NCBI GenBank assembly: GCA_928724745.1
Contig: CAKMXJ010000003.1
Location: 372,001-436,000 of the forward strand
Direction of reading: 5' to 3'
Length of the DNA stretch: 64,000 bases
From: Anthracocystis setariae
Lineage: Eukaryota; Basidiomycota; Ustilaginomycetes; Ustilaginales; Ustilaginaceae
The translations under genes and the position numbers were made by a program. Positions 20,654 to 30,360 of the stretch are shown here, in pieces. The notes under the pieces are model-generated. The model did not search any database and was not told the DNA's origin. It worked only from the letters and a program-made list of their open reading frames with translations. How positions within the stretch are numbered: position 1 is the first letter of the stretch; each line of letters begins with the position of its first letter.

Positions 20654-21269
20654 ATGGCAGGATTTGCAGATGCAGCTACGATCAAGCGTCAACTCACCAT
20701 CAAGACGGGTGTGGTGAAGCGGTATGTTTTCCTGCTCCAGCCGCATTTTCTCTCGTGGATATCGGTTTCTGACATTGACGTTATTTGTTTTGTTGTGTGT
20801 AGGTTGGCGAAAGAGGAATCCTCGTACCTAGACGAAGCTAAGGAGCAAGAAGCGAGGATTCAGAAGTTCATCGATGATGGGAGGGATGAGTACGATGTCA
20901 AGCAGCAGGTGAGTGGTATACCTCCCTCTGCTTCAACTTGCCAAAGGGGGCATGCTAGCTGATCTGATTCCTTACATTTGTAACGACCTCAGAGAACTGT
21001 ACTACAAGATACACTCAAGATGATCCCAGATTGCAGAAAGAGGCTCGAACTCGCTGTTGACGAGCTGTTGAATTACATCGTAAGTACTTCACGAACCGGT
21101 ACTCATCTGTCAAAACCCACGCTAATCTTCATCTTTGGACTACTTGTACAACTTTCAGGAAGGGTTGGAGGAAGAGACCGAGATCAAGACAACAGACGAA
21201 TTCACAACGGCAAGGAAGGTCTTGGATACCGTGCAGGAACAATTACCATCTCCACTACCTGCCGCCTAA
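20654..21269 (+). CDS. TBCA: Tubulin-specific chaperone A (TBCA/RBL2), four exons
   Basis: Cofactor A binds free beta-tubulin released from the CCT chaperonin and passes it to cofactor D/E assembly. Exons are 20654-20721, 20803-20908, 20993-21079 and 21159-21269, giving 123 residues. All introns are GT-AG (81, 84 and 79 bp). The spliced product reads MAGFADAATIKRQLTIKTGV, then VKRLAKEESSYLDEAKEQEA, KQQRTVLQDTLKMIPDCRKR, LELAVDELLNYIEGLEEETE and a short tail, an all-helical TBCA pattern of normal length. The small exons explain why no single long frame marks it. The first intron is a multiple of three without a stop. CCT1, its upstream partner in the pathway, lies in the same window. Confidence 0.93.
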
Positions 21270-21813
21270 AACCCTCAACTCTTCCGCACCAAAACCCGAA
21301 CTTCACATCATCGCATGCCAACACACCAAAAAAAAAAAAAACCAGCACGAGGAGAGGATGGGTAACAAGAGAAAACCTAGAAACAGAGCTGATATTCTTA
21401 CAGGCCGGAAGACTTGGGTTGGGGTCGGGCGGGTAATATGCCGGCGCAGAACGCCGAAAAAGTGTCTACTGTGAACAACAACAAGATCGAAGAGCAAGCA
21501 AGCGTGCGAAAAAAACGAACGAGGCGATAAAGCAGTCAAGAAGAAGGAGGTGGTGATGGACGACATCGAAGGATTTACCTATCTGTCGAGAGCTGAGGAC
21601 GTGACAACTCGTCGAATGACCGAGTAATGGAGTGAGTAGAAGCGATATACGAGCCCCAAGATATCTTGAGTTTGGGACGATGAGGCAAGAAGAAGAAGAA
21701 GAAAAAAAGACAGAGTGCGAACATTGCGCGACGATTCCAAGAAGGGCGATTACGAAGCTAAGGAGCAGGAGGAGGTTGGATTGTAGGATGAGTGTCGCGC
21801 TGGTCACGACACT
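21270..21813. other. Convergent 3' region, TBCA / NGR1-like
   Basis: 544 bp between converging stops. Contains an A13-like run near 21330-21341 and purine-rich AGAAG runs near 21690-21708. Short frames here have no recognisable domain. Confidence 0.55.
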
Positions 21814-22489
21814 TTAGCGGTCTGCATTGCCGGCGACGACGTCTTTGGTGCCAGCGTCCTCGTCCTGCTTCCTATGCGAAAGGTGGAGCGAGGAAGAAGA
21901 AGATCGAGAGTTGGGCAGGTCAGCCTTGCCGCCAACCAGAGGCGAATCAGATGGACTGAAGGGGCTGAACATAAATGCATTCGGGTCACGATTGTAGCCA
22001 CTCGCGAATGGATCAAGTCGTCCGGATGCCGAGCGCTGACCGTGACCGGCATGGAGACCGGGTCCAAAACCATCGTTTGGACCGCTGCCAAAAGCCCCGC
22101 TTTGCATGGCCTGCAGCCGCTGCGCCAGCGTTGCACGAGTGCTTCCATCAAAGTCGAGATTGGCAAATGCATCGATCAGTTCCGACTCGGAAAGCTGTGG
22201 CATTCCGGACCCGTCGCCATGCTGGGTGTGAGGCGGGAAGGGCCCTCTCGATCGACTCGCGCCATCTTGGCCTGAAGAACCGAAGTCGCCGCGCTGATCG
22301 ATCTCGAATCCGTGACCAGAGTGAGAACTGTTACTACCACCTTCATAGCCGCCTCCCATACCTCCGTTGACACCCGTTCCAGGCAAGCCTCCATGCTGAG
22401 AAGAAGGGAACCCGGGCTGACCAAGGAAGTGATTAGGTCTATGTTGCTGTTGCTGTTGAAGATGGGGTGGACCTTGATGATGCGATGGC

Positions 22490-22523
<34 letters not shown>

Positions 22524-24762
22524 TTTGGAGGAAGGATGGCAGAGGCGCACGCTGGCCCATTCCAGGCAGGCCCTGATTGCCAGGACCAGACGGACCCATC
22601 CCCGGACCAACACCAAGGTTGGCAGCAGCGAGCTGACGTGCCAAAGTCGACAGGGGATCGTTGGCCAACGCGGCGTTCCCAGCGCCGAATGCGTGAAGAG
22701 ACCTCTGAGAGTGCACCTGCGCTTGCGTCTGAGCTTGCACTGCGCTAAGAGCACTGCCAAGACCAGCCAATTGGGCCAGTTGCGATGGGCTGAGAGTGCT
22801 CAGACCTGCAAGACCGGCCAGCTGACCGAGCTGCGCATACTGCGCCATGGTTTGCGCAGCAGCTGCGGCCGCCTTATCGCCCTGGCTACGGCCCCAGCTC
22901 AGACGAATCTTGGAATTGAGGATGGGGAAGCCGTTCATGCGCTGGATTGCGTTCTCGGCGTCTTGTTTGCGCACGTACTGAACGAAGCCGCATCCTTTAC
23001 CCGGAGGAATCTTAACGTACGTGATCTCGCCAAAGTGCTCAAAGTACCTGCGCAGCGTCTGCTCCGAGATGAGCGAAGACAGTCCACCGACGAATACCGT
23101 CGTGTTGTTGGGGTCAGCGGCGCTGTCCCCGGCATTGCCGGCACCACTGTGCTGCATGGTCGGGGGACCCGAAGTTGGGGTATGCGATCGCAACATTCCG
23201 GCAGGAGACAAGTCTCGAGTGCCTTCGCCCGCGGTTCCAGGAAAGCCGCCATAAAGAGGACCAAACGATGCAGGCATGTTGGCATTGCCTACAGGTGCAT
23301 CAAACGGCGAGGCAGGCGTGATAGGCGAGGTGAGCGATGGGGGATTTGGCGGACTGGACTGCTGTCGGGCGTGCGGCTGAGGCGAGATCACATCGGATCG
23401 GGGTCCAGGGGCAGCTGGCGGAGCACTGCCGTACAGAAAGGACGCGTTGGCATTCTGGGCAGGATTTTGCGGTCGTGGCATTTGCAGGTGCTGCTGGGTG
23501 GGATCGCCGGGCATGTTGGGCCCAAATGGAGGAGGCATGCCTCTATTCTTGGGCGTAGCTGTGCTAACACGCAATGGACGACCAGGCGAAAGACCACTGG
23601 CGGGTGATACAACTACACCCTGCATCTCGACCAGAGCACGGCTGCAGTCCGCCTCGAGCGCGAAGCGTACAAACCCGTAGCCCTTGGACATGCCCGTTAC
23701 GGGGTCAGTCATGATCTTGGCGGACTTGGTCGAATGGAAAGGCGCCGGACCTATGTGCGCTCCAGGCTGGTAGATGCCTTGTGTCTGCTGAGCGTGGATG
23801 AGTGCCGAGGCAAAAGGATGGTTGGTTGGCCAAGCAGGAGGCTGCAGAAATTGGGCGACCAAGTCTTCCTCACGCAGGTCAGGACTCAGATCGCCTACGA
23901 AGATGCTGAACTCGGACTCTTTGTTCGAGCCACCTACAGGGCTCTGAGCCGTGCCAGGTCCCATGCCTCTAGACGCGCGCTCGGACATGGAAGAATGCGG
24001 ACGGTCGGTTGATGGGCTTAGGGAGGAAGGTGGAAAGTCGAGTGGACCCATTGCTCCATTGCGACTTTGCCATGTCTGCTGTTGCTGTCCATGGTGGGTT
24101 TGTGATTGAGAAGGAGGGTATTGATGCTGGTTGGGAGCTTGTTGATGCGGATATTGTTGATGAGGGTGCTGATGCTGCTGAGACTGAGGATGGTGTTGCT
24201 GTTGCTGCGAATGCGCTGGATGGGGATGCTGGTGAGAGCTGGATGCGTGAGGCTCGGTAAAGTATCGAGGAGATGTGACGTTGCTTCTTGGCGGGGGTGA
24301 AGAGGCAGGGTGAGAGCCTGAAGGGGATCTGACCTGTTGCGAAGACCGCTCCACCTCGTGGAGCAGATTTGGGCTGAACAGTGGTGGACGTGAAAGCGGC
24401 GAAGAACTGCGTGCGGAATTAAAGTTCTGGCGCAGACGACTGGCCTGGTCGAATCCAGATCGTCCAACGGAGCCATGCCCTCCACTGGTTGCGACCGAGC
24501 CATTGCTCTGCAAGTTCGAGATGCTGTTGCTCATGGCACTGCTTCCCCCGGGGTTGCCATTGAAACCCATCGATGCGTTACCAAGGTGATGATTGGAGCT
24601 GTCACTGCCTCGCGGGAGGTTGACCGTTGCGTGTCCATCATCGGAAGAGGGCAGGTTGCGGGAGAGCTGAAAACGAGACCCCAAGGAATGATCCAGATCG
24701 TCCGAGGAAAACTGCGAAAGGTTGAACAGGGGCATGCCCTGATGGGGGGCATCCGTCGACAT
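21814..24762 (-). CDS. RNA-binding protein, NGR1/NAM8/TIA1-like, two RRMs
   Basis: Predicted mRNA-binding regulator of 982 residues. The start chosen is the first ATG (MSTDAPHQGMPLF); the open frame extends to 24819 without an earlier ATG. The first RRM, near 283-385, has RNP2 SIFVGDLSPD and RNP1 SKGYGFVRF, with an insertion between them of about 45 residues. The second, near 552-623, has TTVFVGGLSS and GKGCGFVQY and ends LSWGRSQGDKA, a hallmark of the last RRM in Ngr1, Nam8 and RBP45/47. The usual first RRM of that family is not seen; its place is taken by Ser/Pro/His/Gln-rich sequence. A Q10 run lies near residue 747. Likely role: mRNA stability, stress granules or U1-associated splicing; which one is unknown. 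Confidence 0.82.
22492..22521 (+). repeat. (CTG)10 repeat encoding polyglutamine on the minus strand
   Basis: Ten CTG units, read on the minus strand as CAG codons for ten Gln residues in the NGR1-like protein. Confidence 0.95.
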
Positions 24763-25593
24763 GTTGGAGTCGGACGATACGAAAAGCGCGACAGTCACAG
24801 CTGTCGTCGCAGTGACCAATTACGTTCAGAAGAGAGAAGGAAAAGGGTGCTGCTTCCGAGCACCTTGCTTTTCAGTCGAAGAGAATGCTAGTGTTTGCGG
24901 GTGATGGGATGATGCGAAGGCTGTGACCGATTCGAGCCGACCGGGTTGGATCACAGGGGAGGGAAGGCGCAGATGAAGGTGGCGCGAGAGGCAACAGGAA
25001 TATAAAGACCAGAGTCTACAGTGCGCCAGGGTCGAGGTGAAATGAAGTCGAGCGTGAGAACGTCGATATGCGAAAGCAGAATGTTGTTGTACACGGCGTG
25101 CGAGAGAGCGAAATTGCGAGGAAGCAAAGGGACCGAAACGAGCGTTGATGGCCGATGGAGGGGTATGCGTGACCAAAGATAGTTGCTGTGGACGTCAAGT
25201 ACTTGATACAAGGTATAGTAGAACACGTGTAATGACGTTTGAACCGGATGATGTGGAGCCACGAGCCTACGAAGGAGATGTTGCTACGGACAAATCACAT
25301 ACGATGTGCTGCTTGGATTGACCAGGAACGCAGCAAACGATGTAGAAGGCGGTCGTTCGAAGAAGATCCGCAAAAGCAAGTCGGAAGTCGATGCAGAAAG
25401 TCGAAGCCTGCGAATGAAGAGTCGACAGCGTTCCAAGCAGCGTCTATGTCAATGTTAAAAAAGCGAGACAAGAGGTCTGTGTGTGCACGCGTGATCCGTT
25501 CGTTTTGCAGGTAGATCGAAGATGACGACAAGTAGGCACGAAAGAATACAGCAGGACTGAGCCGAACCAGGTATAGATGATGACGACGACGAC

Positions 25594-25653
<60 letters not shown>
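25594..25653 (+). repeat. (GAT)20 trinucleotide array
   Basis: Twenty perfect GAT units, preceded by a few GAC variants from 25583. Lies about 830 bp upstream of the NGR1-like start, non-coding. Confidence 0.95.
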
Positions 25654-25654
<1 letters not shown>

Positions 25655-25986
25655 GGTGAAAGAGGTGACGATGATGGCTCTTGCTTGACTTCGGATCTTC
25701 AACGGCAACGGCGGATGTATGCAAATGTTACCGTAGGTGACAACCCAACTACTTTTCCATTTTCTTTTGTCTTTCCTCTTTCCTTTCCTTTCCTTTAATT
25801 TTTTTTTTTTTTTCTTGTCGCAGCTCAAAGTTGTGAGGAGAACGACAAAGAGAATAAAGAAAAAAAAAAGGCACAGCAGCAGGCGATTGGAAACTTGGAG
25901 CGGGTGGCTATGGCAGGAAGAATACTGTACAGGGCACAGCACTTACAGTACTCTGTAGGTTTCTGCAGGGACAACAGAGCCTAATA

Positions 25987-26346
25987 ATGCCTTTCGGGAA
26001 AATTTGCACCAAAACAAGCCATAAAAGGAAGCGCGTTGAGGTGCCACCAATCAAGGCAGGCAAGGCCACGTTAGCAGACAATTCAACAACCACTCTGACT
26101 CGCTGCGGTGGACGAGTGAAGAAATCAGCTGCTCGCGCAGTCGTGGCATCGACGCAATTAGGGTCGGGCGCCAAGGCGAACAGAAAATCAGGGTTTGCAA
26201 GCACATTTGCACCCTGTCCGCTGACACCACCCAACTCTAAACCCTCGCCAATTTCAGCGCGAGAACCAGAAAAGAAAAAAAAAAATTGCACAAAAACGTT
26301 GAAAAAATCAACTTCACCCCTACCCATGAGGCAGGTGCGGCAGTAA
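25987..26346 (+). CDS. Possible small lysine/arginine-rich protein (doubtful)
   Basis: A 119-codon frame with an ATG start inside a gene-poor region. The product begins MPFGKICTKTSHKRKRVEV and is basic throughout, ending in Lys runs produced by an A-rich stretch at 26270-26284. I recognise no domain. It could be a genuine short nuclear protein, a chance frame, or one exon of something larger. Nothing in the flanks decides it. Confidence 0.2.
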   Translation: MPFGKICTKTSHKRKRVEVPPIKAGKATLADNSTTTLTRCGGRVKKSAARAVVASTQLGSGAKANRKSGFASTFAPCPLTPPNSKPSPISAREPEKKKKNCTKTLKKSTSPLPMRQVRQ

Positions 26347-27216
26347 TTTGGGAAAACCGCTTTGAATTCCAATATACGCCCGGTAAAATGTACACGCACA
26401 CGCACTCTCGCTACTCTGTTCTTGCGCGACGGGTAGAGAAAGGATTCGCGCTGTCATTATTATAGAAATGTACACTTTGGCCGGCCAGTTGATTACCAAA
26501 AACCGATACAAATCATCTTCTTCGAAAGGTGGCGTCCATTACAAACTCGATAGCTGGCATTCGATTCGGCGTGCTTTCAGCAGACACTGCACCCTTGAAA
26601 ATTTTTCAACCTTCTGCAGGAGCTCTGGATCCTGCTGAGCCTTCCAGCTCCAATCGAGGACGATCTGTTTGTGCTTCACAGCTTGAACACAACTTGGATT
26701 GTATGACTACTAACTACTGTACTGCTCGTTTCTGTCACACTGTGCGAAAGGTGTCCATCGAGTTTGCGCTTGAGAAGCATCTAGTTAATCTGCTTCTCAT
26801 GCGCATCTGTCTTCGAGGCGATCTGCATCCAAGGCTGTGGACGTCTGCGCTTGTGTTAGTTTCCATGGGCGGTGATGTGCACTAACTGGCATCTAACGAA
26901 CAGGACGCTGATCGCATCTCGATTGGAAAATCCATATAATGGAATAAAGTGTTCAACCGCCAGTTCAAACAGCTGCTGACCTTTTTTTAATCTTACGAGG
27001 GTCATCGGACTTGGCTGCATCTAGATACACTGTACCGATGCGGGCGATTCCAACTTGTCCTCAAAAGATCGCCGATCGGAGCGTCAGGGTCCGAGCTCGC
27101 ACGGATCCTTTGCACATGCAAACTACGCCGGCGGCATCTTTGTATCTCCTCCCTCTTGCTCGGCCACCATCCTCGACACCACCTCTTTGGACTTGTTCTC
27201 GCCAAACACTGTCAAG

Positions 27217-29175
27217 ATGGGTTGCTTCGGATTCTTCAGCAGGAACAAGATCAGCGATGCCGCTTCTATCAAGACCGACAACACCCTGGTCGAGCCCGTC
27301 TTTGACTCGGAGAAAGCTCGCAAGCATGCCACTAGTGCTGTCGGCAAGCCGGACGTCACTGGTCCTCGCCTTGCTGCTCTGCGCAAGCTGATGAATGAGG
27401 AGGATGTCGACTACTACATCGTACCAACCGACGATGCCCACGCTACCGAATACACCGCCCCTCCGGAGTGGAGGCGTGTCTGGATCACTGGCTTCACCGG
27501 CACAGCAGGCACTGCCATCGTTGCCAAGCAATCCGCTCATCTCTTTGCCGATGGACGCTACCATATTCAGGCAGCCGAGCAGCTGGATGACAACTGGACA
27601 CTGCACAAGGTCGGCGTTCCCGGTGTTCTCGACTGGCCCCAATGGATCTTGCAGCAGGCAAAAGCGGGCACCAAGTTTGGTCTCGACCCTGCCCTCATCA
27701 GCTACAAGTCGGGCAAGGAACTGATCACGTCGTTTGAGCAAGCTGGAGCATCTGCCGTCCTCCCTTCTCGTAACCTCGTCGATGTTGCTTGGGGCTCGGA
27801 TCGCCCTGCGCCTATCGATGCTGCTGTCCACGAGCATGAGCTCAAATTTGCTGGCAAACCCGCTACCGCCAAACTCGACGACGTCAAAAAGGACCTGGAA
27901 TCCAAGCCAGCTGGCTCCGCCTACTTCGTCTCGATGCTGGACGAGGTTGCTTGGCTACTCAATCTCCGTGGAGCCTCGATCCCATGCCACCCGGTGTTCC
28001 CTGCCTACGTACTCGTCTCAGCCGACCAGTCGGTTCTCTTCATCCGAAGCGAGCTGCTCGAGGATGGCAGTGACGCCGACAAGTACATCCGTGACACACT
28101 CAAACTTGACGTACAGCCTTATGACTCGATCTGGGACTACCTTCGCCGCTGGTCGTCGCAATCTTCCGATCATCGCAAGCTCGTCTCGGGTGACAAGCTG
28201 TCTTACGCAGTTGCCAACGCCGTCGGTGAAGAAAAGCTGGTTTTGCTCGACCCAGCGCCTCTTGCTTTGCGCAAGGCCATCAAGAACGATGTCGAGCTCG
28301 AAGGCTTTCGTGCCAGTCACGTTCGCGACGGCGCCGCCTGGGTCAAGTGGGCTGCCTGGCTCGAAGAGCAGGTCAAGGTGAAGCGGGTCCAAATCGACGA
28401 ATGGCAGGCCGCAGCCAAGTTTACCGAGATTCGCAGCAAGTTGCCGCTGTATGCTGGTTTAAGCTACGATCCCATCTCCGGTGCTGGACCCAACGCTGCG
28501 CTCCCGCACTATGAGACTCCTGAGAAGGGCAGCCGCCTCATCGATCGCGAAACTCCTTACCTCAATGACTCGGGTGCCCAGTACCGTGATGGCACGATCG
28601 ATTGTACTCGAACCGTCCACTTTGGCCGCCCCAGCGCTGAACAGAAGCGAGCCTACACGCGTGTATTGCAAGGACATATCCGCTTGAGCCTCGCCAAATT
28701 CCCAGCTGGCACGACTGGTGTTCAACTCGACACCATTGCCAGAGCAGCGCTTTGGGAAGACGGCTACGACTATAGGCACGGGACTGGCCATGGAATTGGC
28801 TCCTTCCTTGACGTCCACGAAGGTCCTCAAGGCTTCTCGACCATGAGCGGTGGTTCGAAGAAGCCGGTGCCTTTGGAGGAGAACATGGTGCTCACCAATG
28901 AGCCAGGCTTTTACGAGGAAGGACACTTTGGCATTCGCACAGAATCGCTTCTGGCAGTCAAACGGATCGATACGCACCGCAACTTTGGCGGTACGGCTTG
29001 GTACGGATTCGAAACCATCACCCAAGTGCCGATTGCCACCAACTTGGTGGACTGGAGTTTGTTGTCGTATTCGGAGGCTCGCTGGCTCAAGGAACACAAC
29101 TCGGCGGTGCGTCACAAGCTGATGCCTCTGGTCAAGGACGACAAGCGTGCTGCGAGATGGCTCCGACGACAGTAG
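27217..29175 (+). CDS. Xaa-Pro aminopeptidase P
   Basis: Cytosolic metallo-aminopeptidase that removes N-terminal residues preceding proline; M24B family, 652 residues, the usual three-domain size. The frame is open from 27055, but the first ATG is 27217. After two N-terminal creatinase-like domains (from LAALRKLMNEEDVDYYIVPT), the pita-bread domain carries the metal ligands: Asp451 and Asp462 in DSGAQYRDGTIDCTRTVHFG, the His region HGTGHGIGSFLDVHEGP, and the Glu pair in NEPGFYEEGHFGIRTESLL. All catalytic elements appear intact. The N-terminus MGCFGFFSRNK precedes the conserved region by about 45 residues and carries a Gly2-Cys3 pair, a possible lipidation site. A putative AATAAA lies 115 bp after the stop. 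Confidence 0.93.
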   Translation: MGCFGFFSRNKISDAASIKTDNTLVEPVFDSEKARKHATSAVGKPDVTGPRLAALRKLMNEEDVDYYIVPTDDAHATEYTAPPEWRRVWITGFTGTAGTAIVAKQSAHLFADGRYHIQAAEQLDDNWTLHKVGVPGVLDWPQWILQQAKAGTKFGLDPALISYKSGKELITSFEQAGASAVLPSRNLVDVAWGSDRPAPIDAAVHEHELKFAGKPATAKLDDVKKDLESKPAGSAYFVSMLDEVAWLLNLRGASIPCHPVFPAYVLVSADQSVLFIRSELLEDGSDADKYIRDTLKLDVQPYDSIWDYLRRWSSQSSDHRKLVSGDKLSYAVANAVGEEKLVLLDPAPLALRKAIKNDVELEGFRASHVRDGAAWVKWAAWLEEQVKVKRVQIDEWQAAAKFTEIRSKLPLYAGLSYDPISGAGPNAALPHYETPEKGSRLIDRETPYLNDSGAQYRDGTIDCTRTVHFGRPSAEQKRAYTRVLQGHIRLSLAKFPAGTTGVQLDTIARAALWEDGYDYRHGTGHGIGSFLDVHEGPQGFSTMSGGSKKPVPLEENMVLTNEPGFYEEGHFGIRTESLLAVKRIDTHRNFGGTAWYGFETITQVPIATNLVDWSLLSYSEARWLKEHNSAVRHKLMPLVKDDKRAARWLRRQ

Positions 29176-30360
29176 ATTGTTCGTCTCACTAGAAACAATG
29201 ATGGTATCCGTAATGACAGAGATGCTTTCCAATTGATGTACTGTATTGCGGGGGTGGGGGGGCACCCGCCGTGCGCAGTGAAGACGATGAATAAAAGCGC
29301 ACGCTTTTCCCGACCCAGCCTGCATTCATGTGTGAGATCGATGTGGAAGTAACCCTGTGGTTCTAATTTCACCAACACTGGCGCAGGCAGCTCTTCCGAT
29401 AGAGCGGGTTCAACCAAGGTTCCTCCAAAGTCACGGCAAAAATGGAGCAATCTAGATATGCATCTGTGAATTCGAGGTGCGATGTGGGGAAATTGGCGCT
29501 CGGCCATGGAATTATTCACCGCAGCGTGCTCGGTCCACCGCCCTGATTGGGAGACGCAGCGTCCGAGCCATTCGGAACCTTTTTGTCTTTGCATCGATTG
29601 CGGCCACGTAGGTATATCTATATAAATCGCGCTGGATAGATCAGTGATAACGCTGCAAGACCACATCGAGACTGGTCTGTCTGGAAGCAAGTGCGGTCAT
29701 CAGCGTCATTTTCAATGTACGGCTGAAGAAATCTGCATGGCGCTACAACAAGCGAAGAAGCAGGAACTCGCTACGAAAAGTGCAACTTTACACAGTGAGT
29801 GCACAAAAGAGTCAGAATTTTACGGTGGGATTATTATTGCATCGGTTGATCTGACCGCAAGGAAGAAAGCTGAAAGAGACGCAGCAGACACAGACGTGAA
29901 GCCGCATTATTTCCGCAATTCGTGTTTAGTGGCCGGTGCAACGTGCCGATGCAAGTCGAGTTGGGGGGTATGACGTTGTGCGGCGCGCTTGGCCCATGCA
30001 TGCTCTCTCTGCGGCCAACAAGTCCAATCCCAATTCTCGCCCTCAATCAACGTAACCGCACAAAGTCAAAGTCCCCTTTGTGAGCAGCTGTGGATACGCC
30101 TGTTGACCGATGTTGCGTCTCTAGCAGCAACCACATCCGTCTCACTCAATTCGTTTGTCTCAAAGTTTGACCGGCTCCCCTTTTTATCTTCTTCCACCCA
30201 AGTGAGCCACAGAGTGCGGACAACCTTATCACTTTGACCTCCTTACGGTGTAGATTCTTCTCTTCTCTTTACATCACCAAGACCTCTCCCTCTTCTTTGA
30301 ACCTTGTCCTCTCCATTTATCATCGCTCGAAGCACATTTCTCGTTTCGTAGACTCTCAAG
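29176..30360. other. Intergenic region between aminopeptidase P and Gfo/Idh gene
   Basis: 1.19 kb between tandem genes. Holds a potential AATAAA at 29290-29295 for the upstream gene, a GTACTGTAT motif near 29237, a TATATCTATATAAAT stretch at about 29612-29626 and, closer to the next gene, a C/T-rich leader from about 30150. Small frames lack recognisable features. Confidence 0.5.
29290..29295 (+). terminator. Candidate polyadenylation signal AATAAA
   Basis: Canonical hexamer 115 bp downstream of the aminopeptidase P stop. Fungal signals are degenerate, so this is only suggestive. Confidence 0.3.

Larger units (their letters stand above)
24763..27216. other. Gene-poor divergent region, NGR1-like / aminopeptidase P
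   Basis: 2.45 kb between head-to-head genes. It contains a (GAT)20 array (25594-25653), T/A homopolymer runs (25797-25813 and 25859-25869), ATACTGTACAG and TTACAGTAC motifs near 25923-25952, and one Lys-rich frame at 25987-26346 of doubtful status. Frames through the GAT array (polyHis on minus, polyMet on plus) are artefacts. Confidence 0.55.

Noticed and set aside
25577..25798. Frame with about 20 consecutive Met codons
   Set aside because: It is the GAT array read in another frame.
25295..25942. 215-codon minus-strand frame with a polyhistidine run
   Set aside because: The His run is the GAT array read backwards and the Phe/Lys runs come from homopolymers; no conserved segment.
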